DNA of 64,000 nt, taken from Yersinia massiliensis. GTDB lineage: Bacteria > Pseudomonadota > Gammaproteobacteria > Enterobacterales > Enterobacteriaceae. Of the stretch, positions 10,590 through 22,700 are shown piece by piece. Under the pieces are notes generated by a model. The model was not told the DNA's origin, ran no database searches, and saw only the letters and a program-made list of their open reading frames with translations. The DNA lies in contig NZ_CP028487.1 of NCBI RefSeq assembly GCF_003048255.1, forward strand, positions 682,001-746,000, in the 5' to 3' direction. The position numbers were made by a program, and so were the translations under genes. Position 1 is the stretch's first letter; each line of letters starts with the position of its first letter.

Positions 10590-10784
10590 CGCCATTTACA
10601 CGCCAAATAGCGAGCTATCTAATTAGCCAATCTAATGATTGGTATCAATTTACCCTACACATCTGCCCCGAATAAAACTATTCTTATCAACCTACCATAA
10701 AGTTTTTAACCCTTAACGGGTATTTCCCTCATTCATTGGGTTTGGCTTTAGTCCCTAGGACTACAGGGTAAATAAGGAAGAAAA

Positions 10785-12287
10785 ATGGGATTCAGAAAAA
10801 AGAGCGTTCAACCGCTGCAAATCAACGATATTACGATTATTGATGACGTCAAATTGAAGAAAGCGATTACTGCTGCGGCGTTGGGTAACGCCATGGAGTG
10901 GTTCGATTTCGGGGTTTACGGTTTCGTTGCCTTTGCCCTTGGACAGGTATTTTTCCCCGGCGCAGATCCGGGTATCCAGATGATCGCCGCACTGGCGACG
11001 TTCTCCGTGCCTTTCTTGGTTCGTCCCCTTGGTGGCCTATTCTTTGGTGCATTGGGTGATAAGTATGGGCGACAAAAAGTCTTGTCTATCACCATCATTA
11101 TTATGTCAGTCAGTACCTTCTGTATCGGCTTGATTCCCTCCTATGCCTCGATCGGAATTTGGGCACCGATACTGCTGTTATTGGCAAAACTGGCGCAGGG
11201 TTTCTCTGTGGGGGGCGAGTATACGGGAGCCGCTATTTTTGTGGCTGAATACTCACCGGACAGAAAACGAGGATTCCTCGGCAGTTGGCTGGATTTCGGC
11301 TCCATTGCCGGTTTTGTGTTAGGGGCAGGGGTCGTGCTGCTGATTTCCAGCATTGTGGGCGAGACTGAGTTCCTAGAATGGGGCTGGCGGATACCTTTCT
11401 TCATTGCAGCACCATTAGGGCTGATTGGTATTTACCTGCGTAATGCCTTGGAAGAAACGCCAACTTTTCAGCAGCATGTGGATAAAATTGACAGCGATTC
11501 GCGTAACAGTATTGCGCAGCCGCCGAAAGTGTCTTTCCGTGAGATTCTCACCAAGCAATGGCGGAATCTGACGATTTGTGTCGGTATCGTGATAGCGACC
11601 AATGTTACTTATTACATGCTACTCACTTATATGCCGAGCTATCTCTCCCATAGCCTGCATTATTCTGAAGATCACGGCGTATTAATTATTATCGCTATCA
11701 TGCTCGGGATGTTATTTGTCCAACCCGTGATGGGGTTAATGAGCGACAGGTATGGCCGTAAACCCTTTATTATCGTGGGTAGCGTTGGGCTATTTATTCT
11801 CGCGATCCCCAGCTTTATCCTGATCAATAGCGGCATTATCGGTTTGATATTTTGTGGTCTGCTGATTTTAGCGATTTTACTTAATTGCTTCACCGGTGTG
11901 ATGGCTTCCATATTACCGGCCATGTTCCCAACCCATATTCGCTATAGCGCTTTGGCCATTGCGTTTAATATTTCAGTGCTGGTGGCAGGTTTGACGCCAA
12001 CCGCGGCGGCTTGGTTGGTTGAAACCACTCAGAATCTGTATATGCCCGCTTACTACCTGATGGTGGTGGCACTGATTGGATTAATGACTGGGGTATTTAT
12101 GAAGGAAACCGCCAATAAGCCGCTGAAAGGTGCCACTCCGGCGGCATCTGATAGAGCAGAAGCCAAAGAGATCTTGCAGGAACACCATGATCATATCGAG
12201 CAGAATATTGAAGATATTGATCAGCAAATCGCTGAGTTAGAGAAAAAACGTAAAAATCTGATTGCTCAACATCCGGATATTCATTAA
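10785..12287 (+). CDS. proP: glycine betaine/proline/ectoine proton symporter ProP
   Basis: This 500-residue major-facilitator protein matches Escherichia coli ProP along its whole length and has the same size. It takes up proline, betaine and related osmoprotectants with protons when osmolality rises. Visible landmarks are TIIDDVKLKKAITAAALGNA before TM1, GGLFFGALGDKYGRQ in loop 2-3, and GGEYTGAAIFVAEY. The C-terminal tail (about 450-500) contains heptads such as HHDHIEQNIEDIDQQIAELE, the antiparallel coiled coil that tunes osmotic activation in orthologues. The ribosome site AAGGA precedes ATG 10785. The upstream gap 10590-10784 presumably carries its osmotic and growth-phase promoters, which I could not place with confidence. 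Confidence 0.96.
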   Translation: MGFRKKSVQPLQINDITIIDDVKLKKAITAAALGNAMEWFDFGVYGFVAFALGQVFFPGADPGIQMIAALATFSVPFLVRPLGGLFFGALGDKYGRQKVLSITIIIMSVSTFCIGLIPSYASIGIWAPILLLLAKLAQGFSVGGEYTGAAIFVAEYSPDRKRGFLGSWLDFGSIAGFVLGAGVVLLISSIVGETEFLEWGWRIPFFIAAPLGLIGIYLRNALEETPTFQQHVDKIDSDSRNSIAQPPKVSFREILTKQWRNLTICVGIVIATNVTYYMLLTYMPSYLSHSLHYSEDHGVLIIIAIMLGMLFVQPVMGLMSDRYGRKPFIIVGSVGLFILAIPSFILINSGIIGLIFCGLLILAILLNCFTGVMASILPAMFPTHIRYSALAIAFNISVLVAGLTPTAAAWLVETTQNLYMPAYYLMVVALIGLMTGVFMKETANKPLKGATPAASDRAEAKEILQEHHDHIEQNIEDIDQQIAELEKKRKNLIAQHPDIH

Positions 12288-12380
12288 CCCAAACTGTGCG
12301 GAATATCACGGATGAAATTTGATTTAAATCAATAAAAACCATTTCTATACAATCACTTACCTTTCTATGCAAATCTAGCT

Positions 12381-12411
12381 TTGACCCTCCCCTAAGGGGA
12401 GGGCTTAGATT
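12381..12411 (+). promoter_or_regulatory. MerR/CueR-type promoter and operator upstream of cueP
   Basis: A -35 element TTGACC (12381-12386) and a -10 element TAGATT (12406-12411) are separated by 19 bases, longer than usual and typical of promoters twisted open by MerR-family activators. A perfect palindrome CCCTCCCCTAAGGGGAGGG fills 12385-12403 between them. This closely resembles CueR/GolS operators (CCTTCC spacer GGAAGG). cueP begins 54 bases downstream. Copper-responsive activation by CueR is the natural reading; it follows from sequence and family knowledge. Confidence 0.85.
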
Positions 12412-12464
12412 AAGCGTCATTATTCCCCTTCATCTCATTATTTTACTCTTATCGAAAGGACATC

Positions 12465-13043
12465 ATGACTGTGAAAAAGACCTTCGCCCAAGCCGCCCGA
12501 CTGGCTATTGTTGCTTTAACCGCTATCACCTTTAGCCATTTCGCTGCCGCGCAATCGACCTCCAGCGCAGAACGTGAGTTCCTCGCACAACAGGGTTTAG
12601 CAGGAAAAACCACTGAGCAGATGATTGATGCCATTGATCAGTCAAAGCAAGCGCGTCCTCTGCCTTATTCAGCTTCGGTAACAGGTACCGAACTTAAATT
12701 ATCTGATGGGCAACAGCAATTCACTTTCCCGCTGGGTGATAAGTTTTATCTCTCGTTTGCCCCTTTCGTGAATCAAACTCACCCCTGTTTTAATCACAGT
12801 TTGTCTGGCTGTCGCGGTGAAATGGCCGAGACCACCTTTGATGTGAAAATTACCGATAACACAGGGAAGGTGATCGTGCAGGATAAACTCACCAGTTATT
12901 CCAATGGTTTTATCGGTGTTTGGTTGCCACGTAATATCGAAGGCACCATTGAAGTTAGCTATCAAGGGCTAAAAGCGGTATCCCCTTTTGCCACTCAAGC
13001 CGAGAGCCAAACCTGTATGACCACGCTACATTTGCAAAAATAA
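12465..13043 (+). CDS. cueP: periplasmic copper-binding protein CueP
   Basis: This 192-residue protein has an N-terminal signal peptide (hydrophobic 12-27, cleavage near AAAQ-S). Three conserved cysteines follow: Cys108 and Cys116 in HPCFNHSLSGCRGEM, and Cys184 in SQTCMTTL. These are the copper ligands of the CueP family. In Salmonella CueP is a major periplasmic copper store, delivers copper to superoxide dismutase and confers copper resistance. The gene stands alone between the CueR-type promoter and a strong terminator, a single-gene copper-response unit. AAGGAC precedes the ATG. Family identity is strong; the in vivo role in this organism is inferred. Confidence 0.92.
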   Translation: MTVKKTFAQAARLAIVALTAITFSHFAAAQSTSSAEREFLAQQGLAGKTTEQMIDAIDQSKQARPLPYSASVTGTELKLSDGQQQFTFPLGDKFYLSFAPFVNQTHPCFNHSLSGCRGEMAETTFDVKITDNTGKVIVQDKLTSYSNGFIGVWLPRNIEGTIEVSYQGLKAVSPFATQAESQTCMTTLHLQK

Positions 13044-13071
13044 ATACGTAAGCGATTATCCCGCGAAATGA

Positions 13072-13116
13072 AAAATGCCCCAATAACCTAATTTGATGGT
13101 TATCGGGGCATTTTTC
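13072..13116 (+). terminator. intrinsic terminator of cueP
   Basis: AAATGCCCCAATAACC and GGTTATCGGGGCATTT form a long stem with one mismatch around a nine-base loop, followed by TTTTT. It lies about 30 bases after the cueP stop and can work in both directions because an A-run precedes it. Confidence 0.9.
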
Positions 13117-13777
13117 TCTGTTAAATATATTTAACTGTTTAGGAAATAGAAAGGATGTGAGTTATCAAAACTGCCTGCCATTTATCGATTCTATATTCAG
13201 AATATGTCGAAGAATGGCCGCTTTACCATTTTTTAATTTAGAGGGAAGCATTTACTTTGCTGACAGAGTAACTATGTGAATGTTTAATATGAATTTTCCT
13301 ATTTAATGTAGGAATTAATTATTTTAGTGTGCGATTTTTCCTGTTTACATAAATGTTAAAATTAGCCTTTTAAACTATAATAAATTAAATAACCAGTGAT
13401 TTAATTCGCTGCATGGTTTTTATCTGATTGAGATGCGGGTTATTGATTTAATTATTAGAATTTAATTTTCATTAATTTCCCTTTATCAAAATAATTATTT
13501 TTAATCAGAATATTGTTCTTAAATAAAAACAGCCGTATAAATAAACTCATGTAAGTTGGCTAGACTCATCGGCTTAAGTTATTCGTTTATCAATAGAAAT
13601 TGATAAACCAATTGTTATTGGTTTGTGACTTTTCCGTGTGTTTAGTGCCCCTCCTATTTAAAAACTAAATCCTGACTTGATTGTATTGCTCGGTACGACA
13701 TCGCTTTTATTGCCAAGTAAAAGGATTGGGTTTTGCTGACCTCTTTTTTAGCAAATTATTATTTGTTAAGGAACTAT
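13117..13777. other. AT-rich 5' region of the autotransporter gene
   Basis: This 661-base stretch is strongly AT-rich with many A and T runs and contains no credible gene. It must hold the autotransporter promoter. Such composition upstream of a surface adhesin is often bound by H-NS; that is inference. A TTG codon at 13733 is in frame with the large gene, but the ATG at 13778, preceded by TAAGGA, is the better start. Confidence 0.6.
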
Positions 13778-16700
13778 ATGAATAAATTCTTTAAAGTGAT
13801 TTGGAATTCAGTCCTAAACATATGGATTGTTGTGGGTGAACTGGCAAAGCGCACCGCTAAAGCCAAAAGTGTCGGTCACTCATTAAACGGTAATACACAG
13901 TCAAATACCCTTGCTAAAAATGGTATAAGTCACCTCTTTAGAAAAAGTCTTTTAGCTTTATCAATCGGCAGCTTTAGTTTATTCGGCGTTAATCCTGCAC
14001 AGGCTGTCGATATCACCGTCACAACCCAAGCGGCCCTGTTAACCGCGTTATCAAACGGCACTTACGATAAAATTATTCTGGGTGCGGACATTGCACTGAC
14101 TCAAGTACTCACCGTCAATATGGCGAGTCATAATGTCGTGATTGACGGCAATGGCTTATATGGTTTGACTGTTGCCAATACGGTCGTCAATGGCTTAGCG
14201 GTTTCGTCGGGTACTGGGACATTAACGCTTCAGAATATGTCCAAAATCACCACGGCCAACTATTACAGTATGGTTTACCTAACTGGCGTGAATACGGCGG
14301 TGAATGTTATCTATGACAATATCGGCACTCTGGGTACGTCCCAGCTTGCTTTTATGGATACCAATGGCGCATCCACCAACAGTATCTTAACGTTCGGTAA
14401 TATTCTGTCAGATGTGGTTGTTAACGATAGAGACCAGGAAATTGGCGAAGTTAACAAAGTGAGGTATACCGGCCGATTTCATGTCACGCATTTAGGGGGC
14501 GGCATCTCTTTCCAAAATGCGGGTGCGGCAGTCAATACCGCCACCATGGATTTTCTCAGTGGCGCTGATGTCATCATCAATAGAACGGGGTCGGCAGCAA
14601 GTATCACGAATACGGGGGCCTATGCTTTTGCCTATAATTTTGCCGATAACGCCTCATTTGAACTGATTGCCAATCAGAACGTTCTCAGTGGCGCGACGAA
14701 TAACCGAGGCATCACCATTGGGAGTTATAATTCAGGCACCGGTTTTGGTGATGGCGCAAAAATAATTTTGCGGGCGCGGGCGACCGGTGGCGGTGTTATC
14801 GCTGGGAATGCCATCGATAACGCGACCACGAATACAGCGGGCATCAATAATGGCGCCACTGGGACGGCGGATGTTATTTACAATCTGGCGACCGGTTCTA
14901 TTTTGAATACCACGGCGGCTGGGATTTTAGCCACCAAAACCGGTGCGGCTAATACCAGCGGGATCTATATCAGTTCTGGCGCGGCCATGAATGTCGCCAC
15001 AGCCGGTATTTCAGCCTCCCATGCGGGCAGCGGGAATGTCGTGTTGGAGAATAAAGCCACAGGGACCATTACTGCCGCCACGGGAATATCGGCAACCAAT
15101 ACCGGAACCGCAACCATCAATGTCGCCAACAAAGGCACAATTAATAGCACTACTGCCGGGATTGCCCTCTCCTCAAGTGCCACTTCTGGCCCATCACAAA
15201 CCATTAGCGTGGATAATACCGGCGGTACCATCAATGCCAGTGCGGGAACGGGCGTTAACGTTCTGTCGAATACGTTATTGAATTTGGTCGGTGGGACCAT
15301 TACGACGACGGGCGTTGCTACTGGGCTGACATTTGCGGGCACAAGTGGTAATCACGCCTTAACGGATTTGATTTTAAATCTCAACGGTACCGGGGCGGCT
15401 TTCGCCAAAGCGGCAGGTATCAATCTGGCCCTGAGACATGTCACCTTCAACGTGACAAATGGTACGGGGTTAACCAGTCTGGCCGGTTTGACCTTTGCAG
15501 AGGGGGTTAATGGCCGTAATACGATCAATGTCACGGGGACGGGGATCGGGATTACTGCGGCGAATACGGATGTCAGTGCGTTAAATCCGGATGCGTTAGA
15601 TATCAATGTGTCTGGCGCGGGAACGGGGATCAATGCCACCGGTGGCGGGGTTGACCTGTCCGATTCGAATCTGCATATCAATGTCACCAACAGCGGCGGT
15701 ACAGGGTTACAGGTGACCGATGGTGCCGTAACCACCACCACCATCGGTGCCGATGCTCAGATCAATGCCGCCGGGGCGACGGCAATTAATTTCACTGGGA
15801 CAACCGCCAAGACACTGACGAACAACGGTACCATTAATGGTGCGGTAAACTTTGCCGGAACAGCGGCGAACACCATTAATAATAATGCGATATTAAATGG
15901 CACATTAACCACCGGTGCCGGTAACGATACCTTGGTTCTTGGTAGTACCTCGCAAAGCAATGGCGCGATTAATCTGGGGGCCGGTAATAATAACGTCACC
16001 ATACAGAATGGCGCTCAAGTGTCATCCATTACCACCGGTGTGGGTGATGATACTTTTACCATCAATAATATGACCGTGGGCAGTACCTATTTAGGTTCTC
16101 TGAATGCGGGTACTGGCACCAATACACTCAATTTCAATGCGTCAACTGACACCTTGGCGGCAGACACTTCCCTGCAAGGTTTTACCAATATTAATCTGGC
16201 GAACAGCCTGATTACCCTTGTCTCTGACACTAACATCGGCAGCGGCGTGATCACTGTTGACGGCGCCAGCGATCTGCTGTTTGGCAGTGCATTCAATGGC
16301 ACGCTGAATGCGTCATTAGGCCATCTCGCGGGAGGTGATGGTTCAGCCATCATCAACAGCGGTGCGAATGTTGCCTTGAGCCAGTCGAGTAATTTTGCGG
16401 GTGATTGGCAGGTCAAACAGAGCGGCACCCTGACGGCAAGCAATAGCAATCAGTTAGGCACGGCGGCGATTGCTCTCGATGGCACATTCAATCTCAATGG
16501 AGTGGCGGCGACTAATAATGCATTGACCGGCACCGGCGCGTTGAATATCGCGAATACGGTCAATAGCGCCTTTGATTTTGGCAGTAATACCGGTACAGCA
16601 TTTGCCGGTACGGTGAATATGCAAAACGCCACTTTTAACCTCAGTGGTACCAATAGCGGGGCATTAAATCATGCGACCTTGATTGCCTCCACAGACACCT

Positions 16701-19700
16701 CGGTTGCGGTTGGTGTGGGCAATCAAACGATCGGTAACGTCACCCTTAATGGCGGAACGACTGAATTTGCGGCTGGGAGTTCAATCACGACCGACACACT
16801 GGCGGTGACCAATGACAGTGTGGTTAAAGTCGCTCCTGGGGTGAGTACTGGCGGGAATTTACTCGATCAAGATACGGGCAGTTCGTCCCAACTCATTAAC
16901 AGCACCAATGCCCTGTCGGCAACTGATTTAGCACGACTCACATTGCAGGATCTTGCGGGCAATAGCTTGGGGAATGGGGCCGAAGAAAGTGTTGTTCAAG
17001 GCGGGAATACGGTAGCACAGGCGCTGTATGATTATGCGCTGACCAGCGAAGGCAGTGGCTTGAGTGTGGCATCAACCCTGACAGAACTGGAATTACTGCT
17101 TGGACAAAGTTTAACCCTCACATCTGCGGGCGCTGTCAATGCCGATCACAACTTACTGGCAAAATTGACCGGTGCGGGCAGCCTGATTATTGGTGCGGAT
17201 AACAGCGAATTGACGCTAACCAATGCCACTAACGATTACACCGGCACGACCACCGTAAATGGCGGCATTTTGAATCTGGGGAGTGATAATGCACTGGGGG
17301 CGACTTCAGCCTTAAATACGGCGTTAAACACCCAAACTAATCTCAACGGCCACACTCAGACAGTAGGCGCACTGACCAACGCCGGTGCCGTGACGTTAGG
17401 CTCAGGCGGAGTACTGAACAGCACGGGTGCGCTGACCAACAGTAACACGCTAAATCTCGCCGGCGGCACGCTGAACTTGGCTGCGGGCGGCACTTCTAGC
17501 GCCACCGGCGGCTTAACCGGTGCCGGTACGCTGAACATCAACGGCGGTGATTTGGCGGTCAGTGGCGCGAACAGTGGCTTAAGCGGCCAAACGCTGATTG
17601 CGTCGGGTGCCTCTGCCACCTTGAACGGTGCAGGGACATTGGGCAGCAGTGCCATTAATGTGCTGGGTGACCTGAATCTAAATGGCGCTAATGCCGCCTT
17701 GGCGAATGTGCTGAGTGGCACTGGCGATATCAATACTAATGCAGCAGTCACGCTGACCGGAACCAACAGCTTTAGTGGCGCTCATCATATCGGGTCGGCT
17801 GGGGCATTAACGGTCACGCAAGCCGGTAATCTTGGCGCTTCAACTGCTACCGTGAATCTGGACACCGCTACTTCGCATCTGGTGCTCAATGGCCTGAGCG
17901 GTGCCATCGCCAATGCCCTGAGCGGCGTGGCGAACTCCACCGTTGATATTACCAATGGTGCGAATGTGTCGTTAACCGGCACCAATAGCGGCTTCGCTGG
18001 TCAGTATGCCTTGGCGGGGAACAGCAAGCTGACGGTGGCCTCGACCAATAATCTGGGGGCTTCAGCCAATATCGCACTGGCAGGCGCGCAGGATATGTTG
18101 GCGCTGAGCGGTTTTAGCGGCACCTTCGCCAATACGGTTACTGGTCTGGGTACCTTGCAGGTCACTGACAGCAGCAATGCTACTTTGACCAGCAGCAACG
18201 GACTGGGAAGTGATGTGGCGGTGGATATCGCGAACGCGACTTTGAATCTGGCTGATATCGCGCTGTTTGATCACGCGCTGACCGGCAACGGCACACTCAA
18301 TGTGGCGAAGAACGATGCCAGCACGGCATTTAACTTCGGCACTGCGGTGGGCGGCGCGTTCAGCGGTATCGTTAACCTGACCAACTCTATTTTTGCTTTA
18401 AGCGCTGACAACACCGCCGCACTGGCGAATGCCACGCTGAAGCTCTCCGCGAACAACGTCACCACCGTCGGCACCACTGATCGCACGGTGCACGGGTTAG
18501 ATCTGAGTGGCGGCACCCTGATCTTTGACGGTGCTGCGCCACAATCCGAGGCTAGCGGCGTGGTGACGGTGACAGACTTGGCGCTGAACAGCGGCACGGT
18601 CAGTGTCACGGGTACCGACAGTTGGACGAACCAAAACCCGGTTGTCGCGCCGAATGTGTCGCTGCTCGATCAGGATCGGGGCGATATCATGCTGGCGTTG
18701 ATCAACGCCACTAGCGTGACCGGTGATGTGAGCGGGCTGGATCTGATGATCAACGGCACCTCGGTCACCTCTGGTGCGCAAGGCGTGATCTCTTCCATCT
18801 TGCAGGGCGGCACGGCGGTGGCGAATGCGACCCATAATTATGGCCTGACCAGCAGTAACGGCAGCGGCGGCACGGGCCTGTATGTCAATTACAGCCTGAG
18901 CGCACTGGCGCTGTTAACTGACGATGCCGATGCTTTGTTACTGGCAACAGACAGCAGCGCGTCCTCGAATAAGACCTTGAATGCACTGGTTTCCGGTGTG
19001 GGCGGTTTGCAAATTGATGCCACTAATGGGGCGTTAACGCTGGCAAACGGCAGTAACAGCTATCAGGGCAAAACCACGGTCAATGCCGGTGAGCTGATTC
19101 TGGGGGCAAATGGGGCCTTCGGCGCGACGTCATTACTGGATATCGCCAGCGGTGCCAGCGCCAATATCAACGGCCACACTCAGACAGTAGGCGCACTGAC
19201 CAACGCCGGTACAGTGACGTTAGGCACCGGCGGGGTACTGAACAGCACGGGTGCGCTGACCAACAGTAACACGCTAAATCTCGCCGGCGGCACGCTGAAC
19301 TTGGCTGCGGGCGGCACTTCTAGCGCCACCGGCGGCTTAACTGGTGCCGGTACGCTGAACATCAATGGCGGTGATTTGGCGGTCAGTGGCGCGAACAGCG
19401 GCTTAAGCGGCCAAACGCTGATTGCAGCGGTTGCCTCTGCCACCTTGAACGGTGCAGGGACATTGGGCAGCAGTGCCATTAATGTGCTGGGTGATCTGAA
19501 TCTGAACGGCGCGAATGCCGCCTTGGCGAATGTGCTGAGCGGCACTGGCGATATCAATACTAATGCAGCAGTCACGCTGACCGGAACCAACAGCTTTAGT
19601 GGCGCTCATCATATCGGGTCGGCTGGGGCATTAACGGTCACGCAAGCCAGTAATCTCGGCGCTTCAACCGCGACGGTGAATCTGGACACCGCTACTTCGC

Positions 19701-22700
19701 ATCTGGTGCTCAATGGCCTGAGCGGTGCCATCGCCAATGCCCTGAGCGGCGTGGCGAACTCCACCGTTGATATCACCAATGGCGCAGATATGTCGTTAAC
19801 TGGTACGAACAGCGCGTTCCTCGGCCAGTATGCCTTGGCGGGTAACAGCAAGCTGACGGTGGCCTCGACCAATAATCTGGGGGCGTCAGCCAATATCGCA
19901 CTGGCAGGCGCGCAGGATATGTTGGCGCTGAGCGGCTTTAGCGGCACCTTCGCCAATACGGTTGCTGGTCTGGGTACCTTGCAGGTCACTGACAGCAGCA
20001 ATGCTACTTTGACCAGCAGCAACGGACTGGGAAGCGATGTGGCGGTGGATATCACCAATGCGACTTTGAATCTGGACGATATCGCGCTGTTTAACCAGAC
20101 CCTGACCGGCAACGGCACATTGAATGTGGCGAAGAACGATGCCAGCACGGCATTTAACTTCGGCACTGCGGTGGGCGGCGCGTTCAGCGGTATTGTTAAT
20201 CTGACCAACTCTATTTTTGCTTTAAGCGCTGACAACAGCGCCGCACTGGCGAATGCCACGCTGAAGCTCTCCGCGAACAACGTCACTACCGTCGGCACCA
20301 CTGATCGCACGGTGCACGGGTTAGATCTGAGCGGCGGTACCCTGATCTTTGACGGCGCAGCGCCACAATCCGAGGCTAGCGGCGTGGTGACGGCGACAGA
20401 CTTGGCGCTGAACAGCGGCACGGTCAGTGTCACGGGTACCGACAGTTGGACGAACCAAAACCCGGTTATCGCGCCGAATGTGTCGCTGCTCGATCAGGAT
20501 AGGGGCGATATCATGCTGGCGTTGATCAACGCCACTAGCGTGACCGGTGATGTGAGCGGGCTGGATCTGATGATCAACGGCACCTCGGTCACCTCTGGTG
20601 CGCAAGGCGTGATCTCTTCCATCTTGCAGGGCGGCACGGCGGTAGCGAATGCGACCCATAATTATGGCCTGACCAGCAGTAACGGCAGTAGTCATGGTCT
20701 GTATGTCAATTACAGCCTGAGCGCACTGGCGCTGTTAACCGACGATGCTGATGCTTTGTTACTGGCAACAGACAGCAGCGCGTCCTCGAATAAGACCTTG
20801 AATGCACTGGTTTCCGGTGTGGGCGGTTTGCAAATTGATGCCACTAATGGGGCGTTAACGCTGGCAAATGGCAGTAACAGCTATCAGGGTAAAACCACGG
20901 TCAATGCCGGTGAGCTGATTCTGGGGGCAAATGGTGCCTTCGGCGCGACGTCATTGCTGGATATCGCCAGCGGTGCCAGCGCCAATATCAACGGTCATAC
21001 GCAAACGGTCGGTGCCATCACCAATGCCGGAACCGTGACCTTAGGCTCGGGCGGGGTACTGAACAGCACGGGTGCGCTGACCAACAGTAACACGCTAAAT
21101 ATCGCCGGCGGGACGCTGAATCTGGCAGCGGGCGGGACCTCTAGCGCCACCGGCGGCTTAACTGGTGCCGGTACGCTGAACATCAATGGCGGTGATTTGG
21201 CGGTCAGTGGCGCGAACAGCGGCTTAAGCGGCCAAACGCTGATTGCGTCGGGTGCCTCTGCCACCTTGAACGGTGCAGGGACATTGGGCAGCAGTGCCAT
21301 TAATGTGCTGGGTGATCTGAATCTGAATGGCGCGAATGCCGCCTTGGCGAATGTGCTGAGTGGCACTGGCGATATCAATACTAATGCAGCCGTCACGTTG
21401 ACCGGAACCAACAGCTTTAGTGGCGCTCATCATATTGGTGCCACAGGGGCATTGACGGTCACGCAAGCCAGTAATCTCGGCGCTTCAACTGCTACCGTGA
21501 ATCTGGACACCGCTACTTCGCATCTGGTGCTCAATGGCCTGAGCGGTGCCATCGCCAATGCCCTGAGCGGCGTGGCGAACTCCACCGTTGATATTACCAA
21601 TGGTGCGAATATGTCGTTAACCGGCACCAATAGCGGCTTCGCTGGTCAGTATGCCTTGGCGGGGAACAGCAAGCTGACGGTGGCCTCGACCAATAATCTG
21701 GGGGCTTCAGCCAATATCGCACTGGCAGGCGCGCAGGATATGTTGGCGCTGAGCGGCTTTAGCGGCACCTTCGCCAATACGGTTGCTGGTCTGGGTACCT
21801 TGCAGGTCACTGACAGCAGCAATGCTACTTTGACCAGCAGCAACGGACTGGGAAGCGATGTGGCGGTGGATATCACCAATGCGACTTTGAATCTGGACGA
21901 TATCGCGCTGTTTAACCAGATCCTGACCGGCAACGGCACATTGAATGTGGCGAAGAATGATGCCAGCACGGTATTTGACTTCGGTGCTGCGGTGGGCGGC
22001 GCGTTCAGCGGTATCGTTAATCTGACGAATACCACCTTCAATATCGATGGCTTAAATACAACGGCGCTGACGAACGCCACGCTGACATTATCCAGCGGTA
22101 GTTTGGCCTCCGTGGCGGACGGGGTACAGAATATCGGTCGCTTAGTCACCAATGGTGGCACGCTGCTATTTAATCATCTGGTGGATAATGCAAGGGTTAT
22201 TACTTCTGAGGGAACCCTAGCGACAAGTGGTATCGACACGACCACGGGCGGGGAAATCCGCGTTAATTTACCGACCAATGTGACACCGGACCTAACCGGT
22301 TGGACGGTCATGGAGCTGGATGACGGCGAGATCATCGTCAGTCTGGCAAGCGGTGCAGCAACCGGTACCGGGAGGGAATTGACGTTATCCAATGCATTGG
22401 GTGATCCGTTAAGCACCACCGTCTATCAGTCGGTTTCAAACCCAGGGGCGTTATCACCTGCGGCACTTGGCTCGTTCAATTACGGCCTGACCACGGGGAA
22501 AAACTTTGATGGACTGTATGTCAATTATGGCCTGACCGCATTAGAACTGCTGAGTACAGGCAATGATGCGCTGATATTGACGGCAACCTTGGCCAATAAT
22601 GGTACGCAGTCAAATGATATCTCTTCCCAAATAACCGGCAGCGGCGATCTGGCTTTCGTTTCAGCCAATGACGGTAGCACGGCATCGCTCTCTAACTCGA

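Noticed and set aside
13733..13777. TTG start extending the autotransporter by 15 residues
   Set aside because: The ATG at 13778 has AAGGA upstream and begins exactly at the conserved MNKFFKVIWN extended signal region.
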